Below the pieces are notes generated by a model. That model did not search any database and was not told the DNA's origin. It saw only the letters and a program-made list of their open reading frames with translations. 52,121 bases of DNA from Alphaproteobacteria bacterium (GTDB lineage: Bacteria; Pseudomonadota; Alphaproteobacteria; Micropepsales; Micropepsaceae), in NCBI GenBank assembly GCA_021324545.1, contig JAJPIX010000022.1, positions 1 to 52,121 on the forward strand, written 5' to 3'. Made by a program: the position numbers and the translations under genes. Below, piece by piece: positions 1 through 8,855 of the stretch (position 1 is the stretch's first letter; every line of letters begins with the position of its first letter).

Positions 1-2280
1 CAGGCTTTGGCCCAATCCACCCAGCAGGCGGGGCTGGAAACGGTGGTGGTGACAGCCGAAAAGCGCGAGGAAAACCTTCAGCGCGTCCCGATGAATGTTC
101 AGGCGCTCACCACGCAAAAGCTCCAGGACCTTCACCTCACCAATTTCACCGATTTTGAAAAATACATGCCGAGCGTGACCTATGCCGAAAGCGGCCAGGG
201 CAGCAACGGCGGTCCCGGATCGGTGAACGTCACAATGCGCGGCGTCGCCAGCGACCAGAACGGGAATCACTCCGGTCCGCTGCCGACGGTGGGCGTCTAT
301 ATTGACGAAGTTCCCATAACGACCATCAACGGAACGCTTGATATTCCGACGTATGATGTCGAACGTGTGGAGGCGCTCTCAGGTCCGCAAGGCACGCTCT
401 ATGGCGCCAGCGCCGAATCCGGCGTCATCCGCATCATCACCAACAAGCCCGATCCGTCGCAGTTCGAGGCCGGTTACACCGTTGAAGGCAATTCCGTCGC
501 GCATGGCGGAATGGGCTACAATCTCAACGGTTACGTGAATGTGCCGATCTCCGACAATATGGCGATCCGCATTGTCGCGTGGGATGAACACGACGCCGGT
601 TACATCGACAACGTCCACGGGACGCGCACCTATCCCACGTCGGGCGTGACCATCGACAACGCCAATGTCGCGAAGAAAAATTACAACACGGTTGACAAGC
701 TCGGCGCCCGCGCGGCCCTCGCCATCGATCTCAACGCAGACTGGACAATCACCCCGTCGATCATGGCGGAAACGGAAAAGACCGACGGCGTATTCGCCTA
801 TGATCCGACCGTCGGCACGCTGCAGGTGACGCATTTCTATCCGGAATACCAGAAAGACAAATGGTACCAGGCCGCGCTCACCGTGCAGGGCAAGATCGGC
901 AACCTCGATCTCGTCTATGCAACCGGCTACATGGGCCGGACAATCAATGCGCAGGCCGATTATACCGATTATTCCTTCTGGTATGATTCGCTCTTCGGAT
1001 CCGGCGCCTACATCACCGACAACGCGGGAAATCCGGTCGACCCGTCGCAATATATCGACGGCCACGATTATTTCACGAAGTGGAGCAACGAACTGCGGAT
1101 TTCCTCGCCGAAAGACGGCCGCTTCCGCTGGGTCGCCGGCCTGTTTCAGGAGCGTCAGACACATCTCATCGTGCAGGACTACAAGATCAACGCCCTGGGA
1201 TCGGATTTCTGGGTGACAGGCTGGCCAAATACGCTGTGGCTCACCGACCAGATGCGCATCGACCGCGATTATGCCGCGTTTGGCGAAGCTTCATTCGACA
1301 TTCTGCCCAATCTCACGCTGACGGGCGGCATCCGCTTCTTCAAGGCCGACAATTCGCTGCAGGGCTTCTTCGGGTTCAGCGCGGTCTGGAATCCGGGCGG
1401 CACGGGCGAATCCCTGTGCTTTGGGCCGCCCTCCGTCTATCACGGGCCGTGCACCAATCTTGACGCGCGCGTGAAGGAAACCGGCGAAACGCACAAGGTC
1501 AATCTGACCTGGCAGATCAACGACAACGACATGGTCTACGCGACCTACTCCACCGGTTTCCGTCCGGGCGGCGTGAACCGCCGCACGGATATCCCGGGCG
1601 TCGGGCCCTATGCGTCAGACACGCTCGACAACTACGAAATCGGATGGAAGACAAGCTGGGATGACAATCGCCTGCGCTGGAACGGCGACATCTACCTTGA
1701 AGACTGGAACAAGTTCCAGTTCCCGTTCCTTGGGCCGAACTCGGTTACCATCATTGCCAACGCGGGCCAGGCGCGCATCAAGGGCGTGGAATCCGACATT
1801 TCCTGGCTTCCTGTTGACAATCTCACGCTCACCGCGGCCATGGCCTACAACGACGGCCAGCTGACATCGCCCTATTGCGGCGGGCCCTGTTCGTCGAACC
1901 CGGTGCAATCGCCTGTGGGAACGCAACTGCCGATCACGCCGAAGTGGAAGCTGAACGGCATCGCGCGGTACGATTTCAACGTCGATGACTTCGATGCCCA
2001 TGTCCAGGGATCCGTCGTTCATCAGAGCCAGGTGTGGCCCGATCTGCGGCTCTTCCAGCGCTCGCTGCTGGGGGCTTCCAAGGCCTTCACGATGTTCGAC
2101 TTCACGACCGGCTTCGGGCGGGACAACTGGGCCGTGGAGTTCTTCGTCAAGAACGTTTTCGACGAACGGGCCCAACTCGGCCGCTATGCGGAGTGCACGC
2201 CGGAAACCTGCGGGTTCGAGACCTATATCCTCGTCGCCCAGCCGCGCACCGTCGGCCTCAGCTTCAGCCAGAAGTTCTGA
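1..2280 (+). CDS. TonB-dependent receptor (5' end outside window)
   Basis: Outer-membrane TonB-dependent receptor for active uptake of a siderophore, glycan or other ligand; the substrate cannot be told from sequence. The reading frame is open from base 1, so the start and most of the signal peptide lie upstream; 759 residues are visible. Near the N-terminus is a TonB-box-like stretch (ETVVVTAEKREEN), followed by a plug domain with VYIDEVPI, VERVEALSGPQGTLYGASA and VIRIITNKP. The rest is a beta-barrel rich in aromatic residues, ending in LSFSQKF with the C-terminal Phe typical of outer-membrane proteins. It precedes an RND efflux permease on the same strand after a 154-base gap, so co-transcription is possible but unproven. 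The family call is secure. Confidence 0.95.
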   Translation, partial: QALAQSTQQAGLETVVVTAEKREENLQRVPMNVQALTTQKLQDLHLTNFTDFEKYMPSVTYAESGQGSNGGPGSVNVTMRGVASDQNGNHSGPLPTVGVYIDEVPITTINGTLDIPTYDVERVEALSGPQGTLYGASAESGVIRIITNKPDPSQFEAGYTVEGNSVAHGGMGYNLNGYVNVPISDNMAIRIVAWDEHDAGYIDNVHGTRTYPTSGVTIDNANVAKKNYNTVDKLGARAALAIDLNADWTITPSIMAETEKTDGVFAYDPTVGTLQVTHFYPEYQKDKWYQAALTVQGKIGNLDLVYATGYMGRTINAQADYTDYSFWYDSLFGSGAYITDNAGNPVDPSQYIDGHDYFTKWSNELRISSPKDGRFRWVAGLFQERQTHLIVQDYKINALGSDFWVTGWPNTLWLTDQMRIDRDYAAFGEASFDILPNLTLTGGIRFFKADNSLQGFFGFSAVWNPGGTGESLCFGPPSVYHGPCTNLDARVKETGETHKVNLTWQINDNDMVYATYSTGFRPGGVNRRTDIPGVGPYASDTLDNYEIGWKTSWDDNRLRWNGDIYLEDWNKFQFPFLGPNSVTIIANAGQARIKGVESDISWLPVDNLTLTAAMAYNDGQLTSPYCGGPCSSNPVQSPVGTQLPITPKWKLNGIARYDFNVDDFDAHVQGSVVHQSQVWPDLRLFQRSLLGASKAFTMFDFTTGFGRDNWAVEFFVKNVFDERAQLGRYAECTPETCGFETYILVAQPRTVGLSFSQKF

Positions 2281-2366
2281 TGAAGCACCGGGCGTCCCGC
2301 GCGTCTGGCGGCGAGATCTGAACTGAGGCCGAACCGGCCCCTGCGCCTATTTGGCCCCGAAAGGGC

Positions 2367-2389
2367 CCGATATCCGTTTGGAATATCGG
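2367..2389. other. Imperfect hairpin between receptor and RND genes
   Basis: An inverted repeat (CCGATATCC, loop GTTT, GGAATATCGG, with one bulged base) lies in the 154-base gap between the receptor gene and the RND permease gene. No T-tract follows, so it is not a clear intrinsic terminator. It could be a regulator operator for the efflux genes or a transcript-stabilising hairpin. Only the symmetry is seen; the role is a guess. Confidence 0.3.
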
Positions 2390-2434
2390 CCGGAAATTGG
2401 TTGAATATGACCGCGCCTGATGGGGCGAGGGGCC

Positions 2435-5400
2435 ATGCGTGCGCTGACAAAGCACAGCATCAACAGCCCGGCGGCGATCGCTGCCGGCGTGGCAATCACA
2501 ATCCTGTTCGGGCTTTTCGCACTGCATTCCCTGCCCGTTCAGCTCTTCCCCGATATCGAACGGCCCCAAATCGGCATTGAGACCGACTGGCGCGCCCAAA
2601 CCCCGCGCGAGGTGGAAAGCCAGCTCATCGAACCGGAAGAAGAGGTGTTGCAGGGAATTCCGGGCCTGCAACAGATGGAGGGCCACGCCAATTTCGGCGG
2701 CGCCTACATCACGCTCACATTTGCGATCGGCACCGACATGAATCGCGCGCTTGCTGACGTGGTGGGCCGCCTTGACCGTGTACAAACCCTGCCGGAAGAC
2801 GCGCAAAAACCGCTGGCTGAACTTGCCAACACGCAGGATCCAAACGCCACGCTTCTTTCGATATTTCTGATCGCAAGGCCGGGCAACAAGGACAGCATAC
2901 AGTCATACCAGCACTTCGTCCGCGACGTGATTGCACCCAAGCTGCAAGCCATCGCCGGCGTCGGATCGGTGGAATTCACGGGTTCCAACACCACCGACGA
3001 ATTGCAGATTGTGTTCGACCCCATGCGGGCCGCCGAGCTTGGCATCCAGATTCCGAAGGCTGCGGGCGACGTTGGAGACGCCGATGACATCTCCGGCGGC
3101 ACCATCGATGTTGGCCGGCGCAAATACGGCCTGTCCTTCCGCGGCCGCTATTCGATGGATGATCTCAGTTCCACGATACTGGACTGGCGGTCAGGCAATC
3201 CGGTGACGCTCGGCGACATAGCGACCGTGGACATCGGCCAGGCCAAGCGGACGGGCTTTGCCTATTACAACGGAAAGCCCGCGCTCGAGATCGACATCTA
3301 TCGTGCGGCCGGCGCCAACGTGCTCGATACGGTCAAGGCCGTGAAGGCCGAAATCAGGGAGATCAACGCAGGTGTCGCCAAGGACAAGAACGTGGTGCTG
3401 CGGTTTACGTCCGACCCTTCGCCCATGGTGCATCATGCCATCTGGTTGATCGTCTTCGATCTCCTTTTGGGCATTGCGCTCGCGGTCGGCGCGCTCTGGT
3501 ATTTCATGCGCGACTGGCATGCCACGCTGATCGTTTCCTCCGCCATCCCGATCTGCGCGTGCGCGGTTATCATCCTGCTCGATGTCGCGGGCCGGAGCCT
3601 GAATGTCGTTTCGCTGGCGGGGCTCGCCGTGGCCACCGGAATGGTGCTGGATGCCGCAATCGTCGTGATCGAAAACATCCTGCGGCTGCGCGAGGCCGGA
3701 AATTCCGCGGAGGCGAGCGCCCATGACGGAACGCATCAGGTTTATCGGGCGCTTTTCGCATCCACCGCGACCAATGTGGCGATCTTCCTGCCCGTCATCT
3801 TCCTCAAAGACGTCGAAGGCCAGCTCTTTGCGGATCTTGCGATCACGATCGCCTTCGCCGTGCTGGTCTCGCTTGTCGTTGCGATCGTTGTCGTGCCGGT
3901 AGCGTCGACGCTTTTCATGCGCACGCGGTTCAAACAGCACGAATTGAGCGACGTCTGGCAGAAAATATGCGATCAGGTGATGACGCTGACCGACACCCCG
4001 CAGGAGCGGCGCGTCTGGATTGCCACGCTGATCGGCGCATCTGCCGTCGGCACATGGCTTCTGCTGCCCAGCATCCATTACCTTCCCGATGTGAAGCGCG
4101 ATGTCATCGAGGGAACGTTCCAGTTTTCTCCCGGCGCCACCGTCGCCTTCGCCGACCGGGAAATTGCGCAGCCGCTGATCAACAGGATTTCCCCCTATGT
4201 CACGGGCGCAAAGGCGCCGGAAATCGGCACCTGGTATCTGAAGCTCGACACGCCCGGCCTGATGCATATGGCGATCCGCATGAAGAATTCAGGCGATGTG
4301 CCGGCAATGGAGGCCATTCTGCGCAACGAGGTTTTCAAAGACCTCCCCGACACGGTCAGTTTTGCCAAGCAAGGCAGCCTGTTTGGCGGTTTCGACGAAG
4401 GCGGCGGCATCTCGATCAACATCCAGTCCGATGACAACGATGCCATGCGCAAGGCGGCGCGCACGGGCTTTGCGCTGCTGACGTCAGGATTTCCGGGCTC
4501 GTCGGTCACGACCGAACCGACGCTTGATTATGATGAGCCGCAGCTCGAACTCGTGCCGAACGACCGTGCCATAGCCGAAGCGGGCTGGACGCGGCCGGAG
4601 GTGGCCGACCTTGTTCAGGCCCTGGGCGAAGGCCTGTATGTCGGACAGCGGTTTGAAGACGGGCAGCAGCTTTACGTCATCCTGAAGTCGCGCCCGCTCG
4701 ACTCCTCGGAAGCGCTTGCAAATGTGCCCGTTGAAACGCCCAACAGCACGCTTGTGCCGTTCGGAAGCCTTGTCACGATCCGCCGCACATTGGCGCCGAG
4801 CGGAATTTATACGCTCGACGGCCTTGAAACCTACGCCCTCAAATTCCAGCCGCCGGAGGGCCTTGCGCTCGGCGATGCCCTTTCGGTCATCCGCGCGTCC
4901 ATCGATCCGAAAATCCACTCGGCCGTCGGCAACGGCGGCACCGTCAGCTATGGCGCCGCCGCCGATCATCTGGACAATGCGCTCTGGGAAATGGGCAGCA
5001 ATTTTGCGTTTGCCGTGCTCATTCTCTTCGTGATCATGGCGGCGCTCTTCCGCTCTTTGATCGACGCGGCGATCGCCCTGATCGGCCTTCCCCTTGGCAC
5101 CGTGGGCGGAGTCCTGGCATTGCGCCTTCTCGGGTTGTTCGTTTTCCAGCCCCTCGATCTTCTCACCATGATCGGCTTTGTCGTGGTTCTGGGACTGGTC
5201 GTGAACAACACCATTCTGCTCGTGGCCCGCACGCGTGAAGCCGAAAACGAAGGCCTGCCCCGCACGGCCGCGGTGCGCTCGGCGCTCGAAACGAGATTGC
5301 GGCCCATCTTCTCAACCACGATTACCGCTGTCTGTGCGATGATTCCGCTCGTGCTGATCCCCGGCGAAGGGTCGGAAATCTACCGGGGCCTTGCCGCGGT

Positions 5401-5548
5401 CATAATCGGCGGGGTGATCGTCAGCCACCTGTTTACGGTTGTCTTGATGCCGGCCTTGTTGCGCCTGGGCGAAAATCCTGTCACGGCTCGGCAAGACGAA
5501 CCCGCCAAGCCGGGCGGCGCGGAAGCGGCGGCAGGGGCCAAGGCATGA
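2435..5548 (+). CDS. RND family efflux transporter permease subunit
   Basis: Inner-membrane proton-driven resistance-nodulation-division pump, 1037 aa, with the two-fold repeat of the family: one TM helix, a large periplasmic porter loop, a TM bundle, then the same again. The first TM segment is near residues 12-32 (SPAAIAAGVAITILFGL), and LPVQLFPDIERP is the usual sequence after it. In TM4 the proton-relay region reads GMVLDAAIVVIENI: the first Asp is kept but the second of the usual DD pair is Ala. An upstream in-frame ATG exists at 2420, but the ATG at 2435 is preferred because GGCGAGG lies just before it. The next gene, the membrane fusion protein, overlaps by 4 bases, so the two are translationally coupled. 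Substrate unknown. Confidence 0.93.
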   Translation: MRALTKHSINSPAAIAAGVAITILFGLFALHSLPVQLFPDIERPQIGIETDWRAQTPREVESQLIEPEEEVLQGIPGLQQMEGHANFGGAYITLTFAIGTDMNRALADVVGRLDRVQTLPEDAQKPLAELANTQDPNATLLSIFLIARPGNKDSIQSYQHFVRDVIAPKLQAIAGVGSVEFTGSNTTDELQIVFDPMRAAELGIQIPKAAGDVGDADDISGGTIDVGRRKYGLSFRGRYSMDDLSSTILDWRSGNPVTLGDIATVDIGQAKRTGFAYYNGKPALEIDIYRAAGANVLDTVKAVKAEIREINAGVAKDKNVVLRFTSDPSPMVHHAIWLIVFDLLLGIALAVGALWYFMRDWHATLIVSSAIPICACAVIILLDVAGRSLNVVSLAGLAVATGMVLDAAIVVIENILRLREAGNSAEASAHDGTHQVYRALFASTATNVAIFLPVIFLKDVEGQLFADLAITIAFAVLVSLVVAIVVVPVASTLFMRTRFKQHELSDVWQKICDQVMTLTDTPQERRVWIATLIGASAVGTWLLLPSIHYLPDVKRDVIEGTFQFSPGATVAFADREIAQPLINRISPYVTGAKAPEIGTWYLKLDTPGLMHMAIRMKNSGDVPAMEAILRNEVFKDLPDTVSFAKQGSLFGGFDEGGGISINIQSDDNDAMRKAARTGFALLTSGFPGSSVTTEPTLDYDEPQLELVPNDRAIAEAGWTRPEVADLVQALGEGLYVGQRFEDGQQLYVILKSRPLDSSEALANVPVETPNSTLVPFGSLVTIRRTLAPSGIYTLDGLETYALKFQPPEGLALGDALSVIRASIDPKIHSAVGNGGTVSYGAAADHLDNALWEMGSNFAFAVLILFVIMAALFRSLIDAAIALIGLPLGTVGGVLALRLLGLFVFQPLDLLTMIGFVVVLGLVVNNTILLVARTREAENEGLPRTAAVRSALETRLRPIFSTTITAVCAMIPLVLIPGEGSEIYRGLAAVIIGGVIVSHLFTVVLMPALLRLGENPVTARQDEPAKPGGAEAAAGAKA

Positions 5549-6603
5549 GGATGCGTAGGATTCGACATCTGCGGTGGTTTCTTCTGGCGATGCTTTTTGC
5601 GATCGGGCCTGCGTCTTTTGCCCAGGATAACGGGCCGGTTGCGGTCAGTGTCGTGGTCGTGAAAAAGGTCAAGATGGCGCCCAAACTTGCCGTGCCGGGC
5701 ACGGTGGTTTCGCGCTACGATTCCCACATTGCGGCGGAGGTGGATGGCAACGTCGAATGGGTTGCTGATGTCGGCGACCAGATCAAGCAGGGCGACGTCG
5801 TCGCGCGCCTCGATCAGCATCTGATGCAGATGCAATATGATTCGGACTCCGCCGAGGTCGCGCGCCTGCGCGCAACCCTTCATTACGATCAGTTGCAGGC
5901 CACGCGCATGGAAAGGCTTGCGCGGGCCAACGCTGTCGCTGCGTCAGACCGCGATTCCGCCATCTCCACGCGCGACGTGGACAAGGCCCAACTGGCCGAA
6001 GCGGAAGCTGCACTGGCAAAAAGCAAATACGATCTGGAGCATAGCCAGATCCGCGCTCCATTTCCCGGCCGCGTGGCGCAGCGTCTTATCAACCCGGGCG
6101 AGTATGCAAGCACAGGCACGGCCGTCGTCCGGCTCGTGGACATTGACGACATCGAAGTCAGCGCGCCGGCGCCGATTTCGGTGGCGCGGTTCCTCCAGCC
6201 CGGTACTCCGGTCACCGTGCTGGTCGAGGGAAAGCCTGTGGTAACCAAGGTACGCACGGCCGTTCCCGTCGGCGATGTCAACAGCCGCACGGTCGAAATC
6301 CGGCTCACGATTTCACGGGCCGACGCGCTGGTGGGCGAGGCGGTACGTGTGTTGCTGCCATCGGCCCAGCCGAAAGACGTGCTCGCGGTGCCGCGCGATG
6401 CGCTGGTTCTTCGCGAAGACAACACATATGTCTTCCGTGTTTCCAAGGCCGGGCTGGCCGAACGCATCGCTGTTGAAACAGGCAGCGAAGACGGCAATCT
6501 CGTCGCGGTCGACGGCGATCTGGCTGCCGGCGATCGCGTGGTGATAAAGGGTGCAGAGCGCCTGGAGGCCGGGCAGAAAGTTCACGCGGCGCAGGCCAGC
6601 TGA
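5545..6603 (+). CDS. RND efflux periplasmic adaptor (membrane fusion protein)
   Basis: Periplasmic adaptor (HlyD/AcrA-like, 352 aa) linking the upstream RND permease to an outer-membrane channel. An N-terminal signal sequence (basic MRMRRIRHLRW, then a hydrophobic run ending PASFAQ) is followed by a biotinyl-lipoyl-like half motif (VDGNVEWVADVGDQIKQGD) and a coiled-coil hairpin rich in Ala, Glu and Lys around residues 95-165. The second lipoyl half is APFPGRVAQRLINPGEY, and beta-barrel and membrane-proximal domains follow. Its ATG overlaps the stop of the permease gene in an ATGA. No TolC-type gene is present nearby, so an outer-membrane partner must be encoded elsewhere. It ends just before a strong bidirectional terminator. 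Confidence 0.93.
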   Translation: MRMRRIRHLRWFLLAMLFAIGPASFAQDNGPVAVSVVVVKKVKMAPKLAVPGTVVSRYDSHIAAEVDGNVEWVADVGDQIKQGDVVARLDQHLMQMQYDSDSAEVARLRATLHYDQLQATRMERLARANAVAASDRDSAISTRDVDKAQLAEAEAALAKSKYDLEHSQIRAPFPGRVAQRLINPGEYASTGTAVVRLVDIDDIEVSAPAPISVARFLQPGTPVTVLVEGKPVVTKVRTAVPVGDVNSRTVEIRLTISRADALVGEAVRVLLPSAQPKDVLAVPRDALVLREDNTYVFRVSKAGLAERIAVETGSEDGNLVAVDGDLAAGDRVVIKGAERLEAGQKVHAAQAS

Positions 6604-6617
6604 CCAGCCAAACAAAA

Positions 6618-6650
6618 GCCCCGCTCCACAGAGTGGAGCGGGGCCATTTT
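6618..6650. terminator. Bidirectional intrinsic terminator
   Basis: A perfect 12-bp stem (GCCCCGCTCCAC at 6618-6629 paired with 6633-6644) with a 3-nt loop sits between the efflux operon and the convergent small peptide gene. A CATTTTC run follows on the forward strand, and a CTTTTG run follows on the reverse strand. It can end transcription from both sides. A smaller GC hairpin (7-bp arms, 6658-6675) lies beside it, next to the stop of the peptide gene. Confidence 0.8.
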
Positions 6651-6685
6651 CAATTGGTCGGGGCCAAAGCCCCGAAATGAACGTC

Positions 6686-6847
6686 TTAGTTCTTCTTCGT
6701 GCCGTGGCCGTTCTTGCCGCCGTGTCCCTTGCCGTCAAAGTGAATTTGACCGTGCTGGTGGATGGCCGAGGCGGTTGCCGCAACGGCGGCGCCGGAAACA
6801 GCCGCTGTAAAGAGAAGCGCTGTCGCAACTGCAATGATGGAACGCAT
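6686..6847 (-). CDS. Small secreted His/Gly/Lys-rich peptide (53 aa)
   Basis: A 53-codon gene too short for ordinary gene finders. The start has a good ribosome site (GAGGGAGA about 7 nt before the ATG). The first 24 residues form a classic signal peptide (basic start MRS, a hydrophobic core, small residues VSGAAVAA). The mature part of about 29 residues carries five His, four Lys and seven Gly in an IHQHGQIHFDGKGHGG-type pattern, suggesting metal or polyanion binding in the periplasm; this is inference only. It matches no family I recognise. A perfect EcfG-type promoter lies 104 bases upstream on the same strand, so it is probably a general stress response output. Its end abuts hairpins that separate it from the efflux operon. 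Confidence 0.75.
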   Translation of the reverse strand: MRSIIAVATALLFTAAVSGAAVAATASAIHQHGQIHFDGKGHGGKNGHGTKKN

Positions 6848-6951
6848 TTCTGAAGTCTCCCTCGATTAGCCGGTTTGCGCCGGCACGCGATGCACGCCCA
6901 TATAGCGTCAATTCTAGCGGCGGCCTTCTGGATAAAATATGACAATTTTGT

Positions 6952-6976
6952 AACGATTCAGCCATATTAATGTTCC
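6952..6976 (-). promoter_or_regulatory. EcfG (GSR sigma) promoter for the 53-aa peptide
   Basis: On the reverse strand GGAAC (6976-6972) and CGTT (6955-6952) are separated by 16 nt, an exact match to the alphaproteobacterial EcfG consensus. The peptide gene begins 104 bases downstream with no other gene between. Confidence 0.72.
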
Positions 6977-7011
6977 AGAGCAGCTGCTGCCCGATACAGT
7001 TCGCCAGTTTT

Positions 7012-7314
7012 TCATTCGCGGCCGAATTGTTTTTTCAATTCCGTTTTGGCGCGCTGAAGCACCCGTTTCCGGGAAGCCGGGAGATTTTTTCCCGCCCGGT
7101 TGATGTAGAACGTCAACATCGAAAGGGCCGAACGATACGGCTCCGATTTTCGCGCTGTGCTCCGTTCGGCGGACCGTTTCAGGGATGCCGCGATCCTCTT
7201 GGGATCCTTCAGCGTAAAAACATTCTTCTCCAGGTCGAGCGAGTGACTTTCATGCGTGACGCGGGCCGACCATCGCCTTGTATGCGCGGATTTTCGCTTG
7301 CGTCTGGCAGCCAC
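7012..7314 (-). CDS. DUF3175 family small basic protein
   Basis: A 100-aa, very basic, apparently cytoplasmic protein. The conserved DUF3175 core is visible: RRWSARVTHESHSLDLEKN, then VFTLKDPKRIAASLKRSAE and SALSMLTFYINRAGKNL. The molecular function of the family is not known to me. The GTG start at 7314 was chosen because AAGGA lies 7 nt upstream and the domain begins about 14 residues later; the frame is open further upstream but has no comparable signal. A perfect EcfG-type promoter is 25 bases upstream, so the gene is very likely induced in the general stress response. It is transcribed divergently from egtB. Confidence 0.85.
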   Translation of the reverse strand: MAARRKRKSAHTRRWSARVTHESHSLDLEKNVFTLKDPKRIAASLKRSAERSTARKSEPYRSALSMLTFYINRAGKNLPASRKRVLQRAKTELKKQFGRE

Positions 7315-7339
7315 AGGACATTCCTTTTCAGTCTGAAAA

Positions 7340-7365
7340 AACGATTGCAGTCTGCGCGGTGTTCC
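7340..7365 (-). promoter_or_regulatory. EcfG (GSR sigma) promoter for the DUF3175 gene
   Basis: GGAAC (7365-7361) and CGTT (7343-7340) on the reverse strand are separated by 17 nt, within the accepted EcfG spacing. The GTG start of the DUF3175 gene is 25 bases downstream, leaving a leader of roughly 20 nt with its ribosome site. Confidence 0.78.
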
Positions 7366-7589
7366 ATTGTGTGGCCGCGCCGCTGCGGTGTGTGTCCTTG
7401 TGACGGCCCAAGGGCCCCCCGAATCATGCCGGCTCCGTGGAGAATGCTGGGGAAGGCCGGATTGTGAATGGTGAACGCGCGTGACTGGTGGGCGATAATG
7501 CCCAAGCCGAATCGCAACCGGACATTGCTGCAACATTCTTTCGTTCCGCGCGTTTTGCCTGTTGAAGGGCCCAATCCCAGAGGATCGCC

Positions 7590-8855
7590 ATGCCGAGATC
7601 TGTGTCTTGGCCCAAATACCGGCCGCTGGCCGCACGCTTTCTGGCTGTCCGGGCGCTGACAGAACGTCTGGCCGCAAACCTGTCGCCGGAAGATCAGTGT
7701 GTGCAATCCATGACGGAGGCGAGCCCCGTCAAGTGGCACCTTGCGCACACAACGTGGTTTTTCGAAAAATTCGTTCTGCGGCGTGTTCCGACCTACGTGC
7801 CATTCGACGAACGTTTCGACGAACTTTTCAATTCCTATTACGAATCGCTTGGCCCGCGGCAGCCGCGGGCGAACCGCGGATTGCTGACCCGGCCTTCGGC
7901 CGCCGAAGTGCGCGCCTGGCGCTGCCATGTGGACCACGCGCTCGGCGAGCTTCTGGAAAACGGCGGCGATGCCGACGAGGACATCTCATTCCTCGTCCAG
8001 TTGGGCCTGCATCATGAACAGCAGCATCAGGAGCTGATCCTCACCGACATCAAGCACGCGTTTTTCTTCAACCCGTTGCGGCCCGCTTATGCGCGCGCCC
8101 GCCCGAACATTCTCAAGCGCGCGCCGAAGATGGAATGGCTGTATCACCCGGGCGGCAAGATCGGCATCGGTCACGGCGGAGAGCATTTCGCGTTCGACAA
8201 CGAACGCCCGCGCCACGATGTGCTGCTCTATCCGTTCCGCATCGCCACCCGTCCGGTAACCTGCGGCGAATATCTCGCATTCATGGACGACGGCGGTTAT
8301 TCGCGGCCCGAGTTCTGGCTTTCGGACGGCTGGGCGCTTGTGCAATCCGAAGGCTGGCGGGCGCCGCTCTACTGGCTGCCCCAGGAGAACGGCCGCTTCC
8401 GCATCTTCACGCTCAATGGCGTGCGGCCGCTTTCGCCCGATGAACCTGTTGCCCATGTCAGTTTCTACGAAGCCGCCGCCTACGCCGCCTGGGCAGGCAA
8501 GCGGCTGGCAACGGAATTCGAATGGGAAGCCGTTGCGCAAACCGTTCCCGTGAAGGGCAATTTCCTCGTCGATCCATCCGACGTCCACCCCGATGTCGCA
8601 GAGGGTGACGGCATCGTCCAGCTGTTCGGCGATGTGTGGGCGTGGACGCGCTCTTCCTACGATCCCTATCCGGGTTTCCGGCCGTTTGAAGGCGAGCTCG
8701 GCGAATACAACGGCAAGTTCATGGTGGGGCAGATGGTCTTGCGCGGCGGATCCTGCGCCACTCCGGAAGGCCATATGCGCGCCACTTACCGCAATTTCTT
8801 CCCGCCCTCCGCGCGCTGGCAGTTCAGCGGAATCAGACTGGCGGAAGATGCATGA
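7590..8855 (+). CDS. egtB: Ergothioneine biosynthesis protein EgtB (sulfoxide synthase)
   Basis: Non-haem iron enzyme joining hercynine to a thiol donor (gamma-Glu-Cys or Cys) with oxygen to make the sulfoxide precursor of the antioxidant ergothioneine. At 421 aa it is the usual length. The N-terminal DinB-like domain gives the three-His iron site: His50 in WHLAHTTW, and His142 and His146 in HHEQQHQELI. The C-terminal half is a formylglycine-generating-enzyme-like domain (PVAHVSFYEAAAYAAWAGKR; LRGGSCATPEGHMRATYRN). AGAGGA sits 5 nt before the ATG. It overlaps egtD by 4 bases. No egtA, egtC or egtE is nearby, so the other steps depend on genes elsewhere. EgtD next door strongly supports this call over a generic SUMF1-family protein. 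Confidence 0.93.
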   Translation: MPRSVSWPKYRPLAARFLAVRALTERLAANLSPEDQCVQSMTEASPVKWHLAHTTWFFEKFVLRRVPTYVPFDERFDELFNSYYESLGPRQPRANRGLLTRPSAAEVRAWRCHVDHALGELLENGGDADEDISFLVQLGLHHEQQHQELILTDIKHAFFFNPLRPAYARARPNILKRAPKMEWLYHPGGKIGIGHGGEHFAFDNERPRHDVLLYPFRIATRPVTCGEYLAFMDDGGYSRPEFWLSDGWALVQSEGWRAPLYWLPQENGRFRIFTLNGVRPLSPDEPVAHVSFYEAAAYAAWAGKRLATEFEWEAVAQTVPVKGNFLVDPSDVHPDVAEGDGIVQLFGDVWAWTRSSYDPYPGFRPFEGELGEYNGKFMVGQMVLRGGSCATPEGHMRATYRNFFPPSARWQFSGIRLAEDA

